DNA from: Alnus glutinosa
Lineage: Eukaryota > Streptophyta > Magnoliopsida > Fagales > Betulaceae
Assembly: GCF_958979055.1 (NCBI RefSeq)
Contig: NC_084893.1
Coordinates: forward strand, 27,173,487 to 27,237,486
Length of the DNA: 64,000 nt
Reading direction: 5' to 3'
Of the stretch, positions 11,601 through 23,600 are shown piece after piece. The notes beneath the pieces were generated by a model. The model had not been told where the DNA came from and ran no database searches. It saw only the letters and a program-made list of their open reading frames with translations. The translations under genes and the position numbers were made by a program. Within the stretch, counting starts at the first letter, position 1. Each line of letters starts with the position of its first letter.

Positions 11601-14600
11601 CGACAATGAAAAAGTTTAAATTTTTATTTATTTTTTTAAAAAAAAAAAAAATTATCATGAATAAGAGCAAAGGTTGTGAGTTCGAATCTTCATCCTCACA
11701 ATTTACCCCAATTTCAACTCAAATAGTCCGCATGTTGTTTAATTTAGTCCCACACATAAAGAGTGTTAAAATATTAATTAAATAATTAAATTTACTTATA
11801 CCTATTAATTCAAGCTTTTGATGAAATAAGTAGTGATTTAATAGTTTGGTGGATAGAACTCAGTTATATTTAGGATTGGACTTGGCCTAAAATATTAAGT
11901 GAGACCTTTGGGCTGGGCCAGGCCCAACATGGGCCTTTGTAATTTTTTGTATCACATGAAAAGGCCCAAATCAAAAAAGGCCCTGTTTGCAACCCACCTC
12001 ATCTCCAACTGGCTCATCAAGACGTGCATGCCAGTGAGCCTTCATCTCTTTCAATGCAACTCGATCAAGAGGCCTGTTAACAAATAATAAATCACGGATT
12101 AAAGAAAAAACAAAAAAATATGCGCCAAAGGGGAGGAAAAATAAAGCTTACCGCTTTGTTACTGAAACGCAGGGTTCAACATCTGCCATGTCCAACTGTA
12201 GACAAGATGTATATGCTCTTTCTTGTTGAGGCTGGATCACAAAAATATTCTTCTTAACCTCTCATATATATCTAAGACTTCCGTCTTTAATTCACTATCT
12301 ACTAATGAAGACAATTACCTCATTGTAGTCAACAAAAATTTTGTTTGCACGCAAATATGCTTCTATCATTGATACCTATTATATAAGAAAAATGATGGTC
12401 ACCCCAGATAAGGAATTACAAATTTAGAAAGAAAAAAAAGAAAAAGAAAAGGAAAATCTCACTGTCTCATCACTTCTTCCAGTTAATTTGAGATACTGCA
12501 ACGTGACATGATCAACAGGGAAGAAGCCCATGATTGCCCCATGTTCAGGAGACATGTTAGCAATAGTGGCCCTATCAGCTAGCGATAATTCACCCATACC
12601 CTCACCTGTAGGCATATGTAAATGGTTTAGAGTACTAGGAGCAGCTTCCTTAAATTCTATTTCAGTGACTGGAATTTCTAATTTCAAATTCATTAGCTTT
12701 ATTACCATAAAATTCAACAAACTTGCCAACAACACCATGCTCTCTCAACATTTGGATCACAGTTAAAACTAAGTCAGTAGAAGCGACACCATTACGGAGT
12801 TTCCCCGACAACTTGAATCCAACAACACCAGGCAACACCATGCTCATTGGCTGTGGAGTTTGCAATCACAGAGTCCAAGCAGACACAAAGTCAATTATGC
12901 ACATATCTTTACTAAAGAATGATAGTTAGCATGTGGGAGAAGGTTTTGAAGTTCAGCCAGATAAACCTAAAAGAGTAGAGCTTGCAAACAAATCACACTT
13001 CACCTGACCAAGCATTGCTGCGTCAGCTTCTATTCCTCCAACTACCCAGCCTGCAACTCCCAACCCATCAATCATGGTTGTGTGGGAATCAGTACCAACC
13101 ACACTATCAGGGTAGAGAATGCCATCAGTGTTAAAAACAACCTTTCCAAGGTATTCTAGATTAACCTACAATCAATCAGAAAGACAGAGTTCCAAATCCA
13201 TCAATTTCCATCAACAAAAGTGACTGGTTTAACAGCAAGCAAGGCCTATCTAAAGAGGCTCAAAGGCAGGTATGGTGGTAAAAGTTGCAACCTAGTGCCC
13301 AGAGCCAATCTGAGAAAAGCACCTCAAAACTCAAACAAGTTGCACGCAAAAAAAAAAAAAAAAAAGATTTTTTTGTGCAAATAAATTATGCCAAATTCCT
13401 TACCTGGTGACCAATTCCAGAACCAAGAGGAACAACGAGCATCTTATGGAAAGCAGATGATCCCCACTTAAGAAAAGTAAATATCTCCTTATGTTTCTGA
13501 AACTCAAGTTCCATATTAGCCTGTACTGCATTTTTGGATCTGGCGTCAACTTGAACAGAAAGATCAACAACAATATCTACTGGAACCTGGATGCAAATAT
13601 ATATATTTTTCTTATAAGTAATCGACAAATCTCAATAAAAGCATAAGAAGTATACAAAATTAAACACCTAACTAGAATTAGCAAAAAGAACAAGAAAATA
13701 ACTATAACTAATCATCAGATGAGACACACAAGCAGCTGTCCAAATATACAAAGCTATGAAGAATAATGATATATAATAACTATATATGTTCATATGAAGG
13801 ATAACATTTTTGGTACTGACTATTTGTGCCTTAACACACAGGCGTCTAAAAACCCTAAAAATGAAAGTCACCGGTATTTAATCATGCAATAAAATTTAAC
13901 TGCATTTCATAAAATGGAAAATTCTACAAACCAACGGATTGATCTTGTTAGAATCAGCACCGAGCTTATTCATAGCATCCCGCATGCAAGCAAGGTCGAC
14001 CACTGAGGGTACTCCAGTAAAGTCCTGGTAAAAGCAACAAGCGCGCCTCAGACAATGTGGGCTATACTTATCAAAATTCAAACCAACACAATCTTGATCT
14101 GAAGTCAAGCTACAAACCTGCAAGAGCACACGAGCAGGCTTGAAGGGAATTTCAACTTGCTTAGGGGATGTATTCTCCCAATCAATAATCTTTTCAACAT
14201 CATCCTTGGTAACTTGAAAGTTGTCACAATTACGTATAGCAGATTCCAAAAGTATCCTTATAGAGTATGGCAGCCTGTCTGCAATACACAAAAAGGCAAA
14301 TATGACTTTGTCAAGAAATTAGTGAATATGATTTTTTTTTTTTTTTTTTTTGATAAGTGAAATAAAATTAAATCATCATCAGAATATAGTGAATATGATT
14401 CATTCAGGAATATAATTGGTTTAAAATAGAATCTAGAATGCAATTAAAGCATGCTAAGCTAGAGGATTATGAACAAACAAAGAATATATATAATATATCT
14501 CATGAGTAGAATAAATTTAACATATGTACATACCAATTCTTGGATCATTCAGAGCAGGCAAACTATAGAATTTCCCAAACTCGCCACCTCCAGGCTTGGG

Positions 14601-16903
14601 AAGACTGGTCAATATTCCCTTGAACGCATGTTCAGAAGCTGAATAAATTGAATGGAGAAAAAAATAATCAAAAGTTTGTGTGACAATGATTCACTGAAGG
14701 AATCTATCCAGACATTTCATATTCATCGTAAAAACCCTCAAAATCTTTATCCACAATTTACCAGAAACCAACCATACATGATTTTACAGCCCAAAAATAC
14801 TAAAAAAACAAATACCAAAAATCAAGCATAGACACGTTGCTTTATTACTAAATTACATCAAAAGAAACCACCCCAAATAATTTTTGTTCTTTTTTCTTTT
14901 TCATAAGTGATTCATTTCATTGAAAAGCGCATAAGAGCGCAACCCTAGAACACAGAATGTATACAAGGAATGGTCTGCCTAAAGGCGAAAAGAAGGACAA
15001 AAGTCCACAAACATACAGATTGACTACATGTTTAGGCATAACCCAAAAAAGTTCAAAACGACTAAACAAGGCACTCCAAATGGCATAAGTAACATCACAA
15101 TGAATAAGAATGTTGTGAGTGCACTTGTAAGGTTTGTGTCCCATATTGAGAAAATAAAAAATTAAAAAATTAAAAAAAAAAAAGAAAAGTGAGTGGATAA
15201 TATACTTAAGTGGACCCAAGTCCATTAATTTATTCTTTTGGACTAAGGTGATGTCCTACTATGTATATTAATGTACTCTTTAAAAAAAAAAAATCTTTAA
15301 TATACCATGACTGTATAATGGCCCCACAGTGGCCCCGGCTAACTAAGACCTTAGGATGAATTATTTTTTTCACCCCACACGCCTGGTCCTTTGAAAAAGG
15401 CATAACATGGCCAACCCACACACCTTAAGCCTCTCAACAGAGAAAAGGGCTTGATCCACTTCCCCTCTATAGGACTCAATTGGGTGTGCGAATATCAAGA
15501 TAATTTGTTTTTTAAATTATATTTAGATGGTTTAGAAAATTTGAAACAAAATTAGAAAAAGTTGAATAAATAAAACCCGAGTAAAATTTGAATTCCAAAA
15601 AATAACTCAAACTTATTTCTGAAAAATAATAAAATATAATTAAAAAAAATAAAAAATTGTTACTCAAACAATGCCCTTAGTTTCTCCAACTGATTCTCCT
15701 CATCCTTTGCAGAGCGAAAAGAGGGCAGGGACTGCATAGCAGGCGTTGCAGGCACTTCTCCACCAGCCTTACCCAGCGGTCCTACGGTCAAACGAGGATG
15801 GCTTCGAAAGCCACCGTCGCCTTCCCCTTTTGTCTCACCGCCTCCACGTAGGACTTGTTATCAACCCCACTACCCCAGAACACGCCTCCATCCCCGACGA
15901 AGATCGAGGGATCACCAGAAGGCTGGCCACTGCACCAGGGAGTCAAAGAAAGCCTTCGCCTTTCTTAGTTCAGCGGCAAAACAACTCCAACCCCGCCCTT
16001 CTCGTCCCTCCGGCATAATGATGAGTCCTCTCCGTCCTCACACCGCGTATACCGCCACCTCCAAAAACCGGCCGTACCAGTTGGAGCCTCTCTGAACGAT
16101 GAACGCCCTTCGCTTTAACCAAGCAGTACATAACTTCCCCAAGAACGCACCAGGGGACAAGCCCCTTCTCCTTTCCTCTAGCCGGAGAACAGAGGCCCCT
16201 TCAGCCACCGAGAGCTCGAACGTTTTAGCCTCAACGTAAAACCGGCTCACAAAATCCATCTTCACCAAACCACTCGAAGCCCTTCACAACTACCCAAACC
16301 CTAGTAAAACACCGTGTACACCTTCACCGGAGAAGCCACCAACTAAGCATTCTGAGTCGTAAAACTAACAGCAATCGCAACAGACAGCGACGAGAACGTA
16401 GATAGAGAGAGAGCGAGAGTACCAGGCTAGAGATGTAGAGACAAGACAAACATCAAAATATATATATAATCCAAAAATACAACCTTTTAACATTATTCAT
16501 CCAAAAAAATACAACCTTTAACATTTCCACCATTTCCTGCGAACTCATACATAAACCGCTGTGTGTGTACAATCCAGAGCAAAAGAACAATACCGAGAGT
16601 GGATAGCTTTCGCTCGAGCCGTTCGAGACCCGGAGCGGTGGTCCGGGACTGGACGCGGAGGCTGAGCGGTGCCCGCCAGTCGACGCCGTGGCTCCACCTT
16701 GGCGCCGAGCAGCTCAGCGACGGAAGCGCCGACGATAAGCTCAGAGTCCGCTGCTTCTGCTTCGCGAACGAAACCGAGGCTCGCGAAAGCGACGACGGTG
16801 ACGAGGCCATGATCCTATAAGCTGTCGGCGAAAACGAAGCAATGGAGAGCCTCAAGAGCGTCGACGAGAATCGGACCCGAGACGCTGACGTGGGCATAAG
16901 CAT
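5646..16903 (-). CDS. Aconitate hydratase, tandem copy A (catalytically altered), 20 exons, 1001 aa
   Basis: Exons, first to last: 16594-16903, 14534-14638, 14118-14278, 13932-14024, 13404-13586, 13004-13165, 12706-12850, 12463-12605, 12319-12375, 12152-12231, 11998-12073, 8487-8672, 8332-8399, 8084-8202, 7568-7689, 6940-7038, 6354-6839, 6174-6272, 5842-6084, 5646-5714. All borders are GT-AG and phases join to an uninterrupted 1001-residue frame with a mitochondrial-type N-terminus. The family interconverts citrate and isocitrate using a 4Fe-4S cluster. Cluster cysteines persist ([21 protein letters not shown]), as do VGTDSHTT and GSSRDW. But DHSVQVD reads DLSVQVD (Leu232, codon 13560-13562), losing the equivalent of catalytic His101. 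Also TTDHIS reads TTDLIS (Leu786), FERIHR reads FGATHR, GWGVGG reads GWVVGG and LAPGSG reads LAPASG; a two-residue insert lies near residue 780. Compared with copy B it is probably impaired or decaying. Intron 11 (8673-11997) and intron 1 are full of inserted repeats. Confidence 0.93.
9123..10605 (-). mobile_element. LINE (L1-type) fragment inside intron 11 of aconitase A
   Basis: Read on the minus strand, pieces match the C-terminal reverse transcriptase region ([33 protein letters not shown], then [19 protein letters not shown]). The zinc-finger-RVT tail follows ([44 protein letters not shown]). Stops and frame changes separate the pieces, and the 5' half is missing, so it is a dead 5'-truncated copy. 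A short T run at about 9126-9132 is its poly(A) end. In copy B the flanks (GCAGAGCCCGTCTTT and AGGGTCAAGATCAGTTCCAA) lie about 50 bp apart, so the insertion is specific to copy A. Confidence 0.88.
10638..10985. repeat. Two diverged direct repeats in intron 11 of aconitase A
   Basis: Two related units both open with CCATGTAAAAGTCCAT and share ACTCTCAAAA, AGTCATGTAT and ACACTTTAA(C/T)ACGTC. The first starts at about 10638 and the second at about 10847. Copy B has nothing comparable. The family is not recognised; they may be pieces of a larger repeat. Confidence 0.6.
11105..11435 (-). pseudogene. Scrambled partial copies of aconitase exons 9 and 12 inside intron 11 of copy A
   Basis: Positions 11113-11165 match exon 9 and its 3' flank (AGAAACAGGAGACAGTACCT, then the CATTGTTGTCAAC coding part). 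Positions about 11205-11435 match the 5' end of exon 12 plus its flanking intron (GGAAGAAACAGAAAGCTCAC; GGTAGACTTGAATAAAATGA), like 8655-8873. The exon 9 piece carries an intron stretch that copy A's own exon 9 flank lacks but copy B has. It therefore derives from a B-like copy. Being partial and in intron 11, these are not usable exons. Confidence 0.75.
14885..15145 (-). mobile_element. LINE 3'-end fragment in intron 1 of aconitase A
   Basis: The minus strand reads [20 protein letters not shown], then [19 protein letters not shown]. This is the typical C-terminus of plant L1-like ORF2 (zinc-finger-RVT domain), followed by a T-rich end on the plus strand near 14890. Only the last roughly 250 bp remain. 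Confidence 0.75.
15700..16440 (-). mobile_element. Repeat-derived GC-rich fragment in intron 1 of aconitase A
   Basis: This GC-rich block is unlike the AT-rich intron around it and is absent from intron 1 of copy B (29131-29836). The minus strand encodes [20 protein letters not shown], then [18 protein letters not shown] and [13 protein letters not shown] associate this pattern with the ORF1/5' region of plant retroelements. It ends in a GA-rich stretch at about 16395-16440. It is probably the 5' part of a LINE; the class is not certain. Confidence 0.5.
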
Positions 16904-17170
16904 GGCTTTGTGGAAAAGTAAAACCCTATTTTCTCTACAGAGACTCAGAGAGTGTCTGAACTCTGAGCTTCCTACAAGAATGATGAAGGGAGTCATGCCC
17001 AGTGGCAGTTCCGTAAATTAGGAGTGGTGCAGGCGGGTTTTATGTTGGCCGTTGGATGGGAGTGGAGAGGGAATCGGACGGTGAATGATTAGGAAGGGGC
17101 CACGTGAAATCTGTTTGATTTAGACGTTTGGCGCCATGGTAGCGAGTTTTCTGGAAAGCGAAGTGATATT
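16904..17170 (-). promoter_or_regulatory. 5' flank and presumed promoter of aconitase A
   Basis: The sequence upstream of the start codon matches the upstream region of copy B at 30147-30450 (shared words GTTGGATGGGAGTGGAGAGG and GAGTTTTCTGGAAAGCGAAG). Similarity stops at about 17170. Promoter and 5' UTR were therefore duplicated with the coding region. No TATA box is obvious. Confidence 0.6.
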
Positions 17171-18120
17171 TTCCATTTTTAATATTTGTTTTTGGTTTAA
17201 AAAATTAAAATTAATTGTTTGGTTAATATGCTTCTATTTTATAATTGCTTGTGTCTTCCACGCTACATTATCATATTAATCATAATTAAATTAAATTAAT
17301 TATGTATTAAGAGTACTAACCATTGCTTCTCTTAAATTTTTATTTAATTTAAAAAATTATCATTTTTTATTTCTTTATTTAAATATACTTCACAATAGCT
17401 TATCTTATCATTATCATACCATTTAAATATTCTGTAAATTAAATGCTATGGAAAAAAATAGAAGAAATAAAATCATTTAAATATTATTTCAAATGAATAA
17501 TAGAGGAATGAGAGCGGAAATATAGAGTTTTTTTATATTAAAAAATAAATGTTAAGGAAATCACTTTTGATTTCCTAAATTTAAGATATAACTTTTGGTT
17601 CCCTTTATGGTTTTTTAGTTTATGGAACAAGAAAATCTTATTCGATCAATGAGTTTTTTATAATTCTTTTTTTTTTTTTTTACATTTAAAAAAATAAATG
17701 AGATTTATGAAAACTATTGCTAGTGCTCTAACTGATATGATAAATAACAAATAAACTAATAAAATAACATGACAATTCATGTGGAATTATCACATTAATT
17801 ACATGAAAGTATTATTGCATGTTTAGAAGTTGATATAAAAAGTAGTACTTGAATGATAGAAATTTCTCATACAACCCACATATAAGATTGTCATGTATCC
17901 CTTGGCATGTGAGAATCACATGTTTTTTTATTAATGGTATTAAAAAAGCATGTGAAAAGTACACGCTATTAAAAAAACATACGATTCTCACATGTCAATC
18001 TTATACGTGGGTTGTATAAAATTTCATACAAATCGGTTTTTAGGAAATTTCTGTCTTTGCTTGAATTGTCACGTCCGAAATTGAGAGTGGCTTTTTTTAA
18101 AAAATAAAATAAAAAATAAA
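17171..18120. other. AT-rich intergenic spacer between aconitase copies
   Basis: Apart from the inverted-repeat element at 17855-18035, this holds only AT-rich sequence with homopolymer runs. No gene seen. Confidence 0.7.
17855..18035. mobile_element. MITE-like foldback element, family 1 copy 1
   Basis: The left arm (about 17860-17932) contains ACAACCCACATATAAGATTG. The right arm (about 17970-18027) contains its inverse, CAATCTTATACGTGGGTTGT, giving a hairpin with arms near 55 bp. A related copy lies at 37215-37430. There is no coding capacity. Confidence 0.7.
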
Positions 18121-18262
18121 ATTTCTGTCATTGCATATGTAAAAGCTTAGCATATAATTGTAAGAGAAATGTTTGTTTTCATTCTTCTACCTAGCTCTTG
18201 TCCATCTCCTAACTGTAATGTTTGAACAAAATTTTTGTGATTTGTGATCTGTTTTATGATGT
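18120..18262 (+). pseudogene. Relic of RNI gene intron 2 (second copy)
   Basis: TAACTGTAATGTTTGAACAA and TTTGTGATCTG match the end of intron 2 of the RNI gene at about 1910-1950. CATTGCATATGTAAAAGCTTAGCAT matches about 1883-1905 with small changes. It stops before exon 3, where a LINE tail begins. This marks the left part of the duplicated segment; the rest of the second RNI gene is gone. Confidence 0.75.
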
Positions 18263-19420
18263 AATTTTTTTTTTTAGATGAATAAGTAAGCATATTATTA
18301 ACAACTAAACCACCAAAACAGAGTTACACAAAAGCAACTCAACAAACCATCCAAACTGCAGAAACAAAACTGCAGCCAAACAAAACAACATCTCTCGACA
18401 AAACAAAACAAATTACAACCAAACAACAACAAACTAAAAAAAAAAACAGACTGGAATTAGTTCAAAATAGAATCATCCAAATTCCAAATCTGACAAAGCA
18501 AAACATTTTCTCTAGTCTTCTTGAAAGAGCCTTTCCCAGAAATCCGGGTTCTAACATCCCAAAATATCCTCTTAAGAATCTGCTCCTCAGTATAAGGAAC
18601 TCCACAAAACCGAATAGCATTTATAGCTTTCCATAAACCATGTATAGCAGATCCAAAAATCAACCTACACAAAACCCCCAACATAGTTTTCTTCTTCCAA
18701 TTTCTGTAACCCTCCGAGAACAAAACCTGCCAGTCAAGTGAACAAGGCACACCAGGACACCTCTGTATACAAGACTTCCAAATTCTGGAACTAAAACTAC
18801 ACTAAAAAAAAAGATGATTTCTGCTTTCAATAACATGATGACAGAACCCACAAAGAGGATCTCCATTGAAACCCCAAACAAGAAGGCGATCACTTGTTGT
18901 TAACCTGTTATGTACTACTAACCAAAGAATAAAGGCATGTTTTGGGATAGCATAAGGAAACCAAATCAGATGCCACCATTCAACTTCAGCTTTCTTATCC
19001 CTCAAGAAAATCCAGGTTTCAGAACTCACAAAAGAACCATTTCGAGCAATCTTCCAAACTGGCTTATCAACATGGCCCAAAACAATTTCAGGTAGGCGAT
19101 TTTGAATAGCAACAAGATCCTCAGACCTGGCCGGATTCCAGCACCAATTCTCATTACTCAAAACAGAAGAAAGTTTAGAATTTAGCCCACTTCTAGCATC
19201 ATAAACAACCCGAGAACCATACCTCTCAATCAACACACCACAAGGATGCCAATTATCAAACCATAAATGAATATTCTGACCATTTCCAACCTCAAAAAAA
19301 ATAAAGTCCCTAACAACATTCCGAAGTTTAAGAAGACTTCTCCAACAGCAAGAACAATCCTGAGGGATATTCACACTCCAGAAACTCCTACCTTTCATAT
19401 GGCAATTGAAACCATAGTAA
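18263..19420 (-). mobile_element. 5'-truncated LINE (L1-type)
   Basis: On the minus strand a long frame covers KGRSFWSVNIPQDCSCCWRS, WFDNWHPCGVLIERYG, then PVWKIARNGSFVSSETW, WWHLIWFPYAIPKHAFILW and LCGFCHHVIESRNHLFF. These are the linker and zinc-finger-RVT region of plant L1 ORF2. A further piece ends near 18460, and a T run at 18266-18277 is the reverse complement of its poly(A) tail. About 1.1 kb of the 3' end survives, with at least one frame break. It sits between two relics of the duplicated RNI region. Confidence 0.9.
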
Positions 19421-19479
19421 TGATATTTGTACATCAATTGGGTGTACACTCCGTGCATTTTGAGGATAGTGATAATATT

Positions 19480-20121
19480 GACTCTCATCTTGATAGATAG
19501 CTGGAGCTTCTAACTATGATTAATGTGCTAATTGTAGGTACAATGCTGAAAATAGACCAATTTTATATCACCCTTTAATTCGAATTAGCAATACAAATGT
19601 CTCCTTGCATAATATGGATTCCAAACATTCATGATCTAAATGTGAATCGAGTCGAATTACTTTATCCTTCGGTCTATTAGTGAACTATATTTCTTCCGCA
19701 ATTATGAAAGACTCATATTATTGAATCATTGTGGTTGTAGTATAAATATGAGTCATAGGATCTTAACAGAGAATTCCCATCAACAACAAAGATAACATAT
19801 AGATTGTTTCTTTAATTTATTTTCTCACTAAGAAAATGTAAAAACTTGGTAGTTACGCCAATCTCGCATATTAATCACACAAGTACACCCTCATGCAACC
19901 CTCCCAATCCCATGAAGAACGGGAAGCAAACAATGATCAACTTTCTTCACAGTTTTATTGGGTACCTCATTGAGCTAAGCAGAAAACGGGACATAAATTT
20001 ATAATGAATTTGAAGCTCTTACTATAGTTCCTAATGTCTAGAAAGGCAAGGCATTGTCCCTAAAGAAATTCTGGGAAGGAGATCACAAGGAGCAAGACAG
20101 CTGATGCAGGAGCTCCATTGT
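19480..20121. other. Duplicated 3' flank of the RNI/aconitase convergent junction
   Basis: Positions 19480-19800 repeat 4440-4800 with many small changes (GCTGGAGCTTCTAACTATGA; GTCTCCTTGCATAA). The remainder to 20121 leads into the aconitase B 3' UTR. No gene. Confidence 0.7.
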
Positions 20122-20593
20122 TTAGTGTTTGATCAGGTTTCGGATGACGTATGGAAGAATGCCACCATGATCAAAATATGCCAACTCCACCTGAAGAAGT
20201 AGCAATTGTATTAATATATGCCAACTCCACAATAACCAACTCCATTTATTCCCCCTTTCTCTTATACAAATCAATAATCCAAACAATGGAAAGTATGGGG
20301 CAAGTACCTCGGTATCAAAGCGGACCGTGCACGTGAAAGATTTGCCAGTGTCAGTTGTCACAGTTACATCTTGGCCAGGCCTTATCTCACTGATTTTGCT
20401 TGGAAGGTCTATCGTGTACCGCTCATGACCCGTCAATGCTAGTGTGTCTGCATCCTCACCAGGTTTGAAACAAAGTGGAATGACCCCCATTCCGACCAGA
20501 TTGCTGCGATGAATTCTCTCAAAGCTCTTCGCTATTACAGCTTTCACTCCCTGTTACGCAAAATTTAGTTTATAACCAACCAAGTAATAGAAT

Positions 20594-20633
<40 letters not shown>

Positions 20634-23600
20634 CAATATCAACGCAACATTAGGCAGATATTGAGGAACATCAAGATTTAAAACTCACCAGTAGCGCTGG
20701 ACCCTTAGCAGCCCAATCTCGAGAGCTGCCACATCCATACTCTGCTCCGGCTAAGACAATTGTTTCCTGCCCAGCAGCCTTGTACTTCTGCAAATGGGAC
20801 GATATTTTAAGTGTTAGATAAAAAGTGTCAGTAAAGAAGAAACATATTTCTGCATAGGCAACAATATGCTCATGCTACACTCTAATGATGTTCCAAAAGG
20901 AACCAAAACTGAACAATCACTTCAGAATTTTGATATGCAATGAGTCATATAACTTTTTCTGTAAATTCTACATATGCATATCTTTTTTTCTTGTTAAGGA
21001 AATGAATTAGGCATAAACAATAATCTACCAAGTAGCTTCCCCGACATGACTATTTTCAGAAAAGGTCGATATGCAAATGAGATGAAAAGGAAGTTGAAAA
21101 ATGAAAAGCAAAGAATTATGAAACAGATTAGTTACAAGGAAATATTAGTCTCAATTCATCCATTTCCATCTCCATAAAAACATCAGAGACTGAATTGTAT
21201 CAGACAGACACCAAAAAGGGTATCCAAGTATTATGCACACAAGCAGGTATAGATAAATTTGACAAACAACTGTCAAAAAGTCGATAGCATGGAACTCACC
21301 ATCGCCACATCAAACACGTAAAGTTTCTCTCCTGTTGGGATGTGAATTGTCTTTGGGCCCACTTCTTCATTCAAGAGCCGGTTGACAAGACGAATATTGG
21401 CAAAGGTACCCCTTGTCATGACTTCATCATTGCCACGACGACTACCATAGGAATTGAAGTCCTTGGGAGCAACCCCACGCTCAAGGAGATACTTTGCCGC
21501 AGGGCTATCCTTGTGGATAGCCCCTGCTGGAGATATATGATCAGTGGTTATACTGTCACCAAACTTGAGCAAGCAGTAGGCATCTTTTACTCCATGAGGA
21601 CCAGGTGGGTCCATAGTCATGTCCTTGAAATATGGTGGCTCATGAATGTAGGTTGAGTTTGGATCCCAAGAGTAAAGGGTGGAAGAAGGGATTGACAGCT
21701 GATTCCACATAGGGTTGCCCTTTGTGATAGCCTCATAAGTGCTCTTGAACATATCAGGCAACACGCTAGATTGGACAACCTATAAATGAATAACATTTGA
21801 CATTCATTCGGGTGCAATTATTAGATAAGTTTCACCATAAATAGTTTCTATCATAAAATATCGACCAAATGTCATCTACCTCTGCTATTTCTTCATTACT
21901 GGGCCAGATATCTTTGAAGAACACACTTTTCCCATCTTTCCCTGTTCCAACTGGCTCTTTATCAAAGTCGATGTCAACCTGGAATCATCAAAAGGATGTG
22001 ACAATTGAGATTAAGCAGTAATACAAGAAAAAGGTGAGTCATTTTCCTGGTAGGGCCAGCGTGGATATAGTTTTGTTTTACCAGGGGGAGGGGGGATGCT
22101 GGAAGAAGCAGGGTTTAGAGACTATGAATTATAGACATACCTTTCTAACTCCCATTGTTTGGAAAAATCAGGTTCATAGATAAATGTCCTAGATTTCTAC
22201 AAGTTTGAACCGCTATCTAAAACTTAAGTATAGAATACTACAGCAAATGTGAACATGGACATCTAAGGATTGAATCGTATGGTCTTTGGAAGTTCCCTGA
22301 TTGGTTTGAGAACCAGATTGAAGAAGACCAGAATTTTTGAATACAAGTAGATCCAGTGTCTGAAGTTATTCTAGTGTGTTTTGATTTAGGGATTCCACAA
22401 TTCCACAATTCAGACAGAGACGTTGTTGAGTATGTGGCTTGACTTACTCCAAGGTGACTCAAGTCTCGATTGAGAGTAATTCTATTAGTACATTAAGTGT
22501 TCATCAAGTGTCCATAAAAAAATGAGGTGACTTTTAAAATCACCATTTGATCGAAATTATCATTTGATTAATCACACGCTCAATGGTAATTTTAAAAGCC
22601 ACCTCATTTTTTGATAGACACTCGATGGACACTTAATGTACTAATAGAATTACTCCTCGACTGAGCAGTCATTTTTCATAGTCACGGGTCCAGCTTTAGC
22701 ATCATTTCACGTTTGCAACTGAAGAGGGCGATTTGTGACCTTCCAATTTTCCAGTGAAACTGGGGACTGAAAGGTCGTGAGAGATAGCAAAAAAATTCAT
22801 AAATTTCTAGGCTAATTCAGTGTTTTGTGGATGCTATCTATGAGGTAGTTAGACACACCCCTTGGGGGATCTTTTGGGTCTTTTAAAAGGACTCAATCAA
22901 AGGGCACAAACAAATGAAGGGAAAGCATGCTGTTAAGTACCATCTAACTCCCACTCTCGAAGTAACACTATAGATGACCTCTGCCAGGATTACATATTAC
23001 TGCTAGTCCTGAAAGGTCATGCCATATCTGGGTAAACGTTTTATGCATAACACGAAGAATGACTGCATAATATCTTAAAAGGCTTTGTCCTTTAAGTTCA
23101 AATCATCAAGTTATATTTAGCTTCACTTTAAATTCATTAAGACACTGCTGGTCAAGTCTACTTGTCAATCATTTGAGAGATATCTTGATAACATTCAAAG
23201 GAGCGTCCTTCAAAAAAGGAACCAAAAAGGTAAAAAAAGAAAAAAGAAAAAGAAAAGAAGGCGTCTATGACCACTTAAAGTTATGCCCATACCGTGCCAG
23301 CAAGTGCATAGGCAACAACCAAAGGAGGCGAAGCAAGATAGTTAGCTCTTGTTAATGGATGAACACGGCCTTCAAAGTTTCGGTTTCCAGAAAGAACAGC
23401 AGCAGCAATAATGTCTGTAAAGGTAAATGAAGAGAATTACATAAAAGAGAAAAATAAAGTAGATTGAAAAACCTAAGAGAATATAAGGACCTGAAACTAA
23501 AACGGAACTTTTAAAACTTCAAAGCAGAGACTGATAAAATGCAACCCAAGTTGAGCTTATGATTGAACAAAGAAAAAAAGAAGCATAGTTCATCTAAAAG

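Noticed and set aside
16563-16820. Plus-strand frame opposite aconitase A exon 1
   Set aside because: Antisense shadow of a GC-rich transit-peptide exon; the same shadow occurs opposite copy B at 29791-30216.
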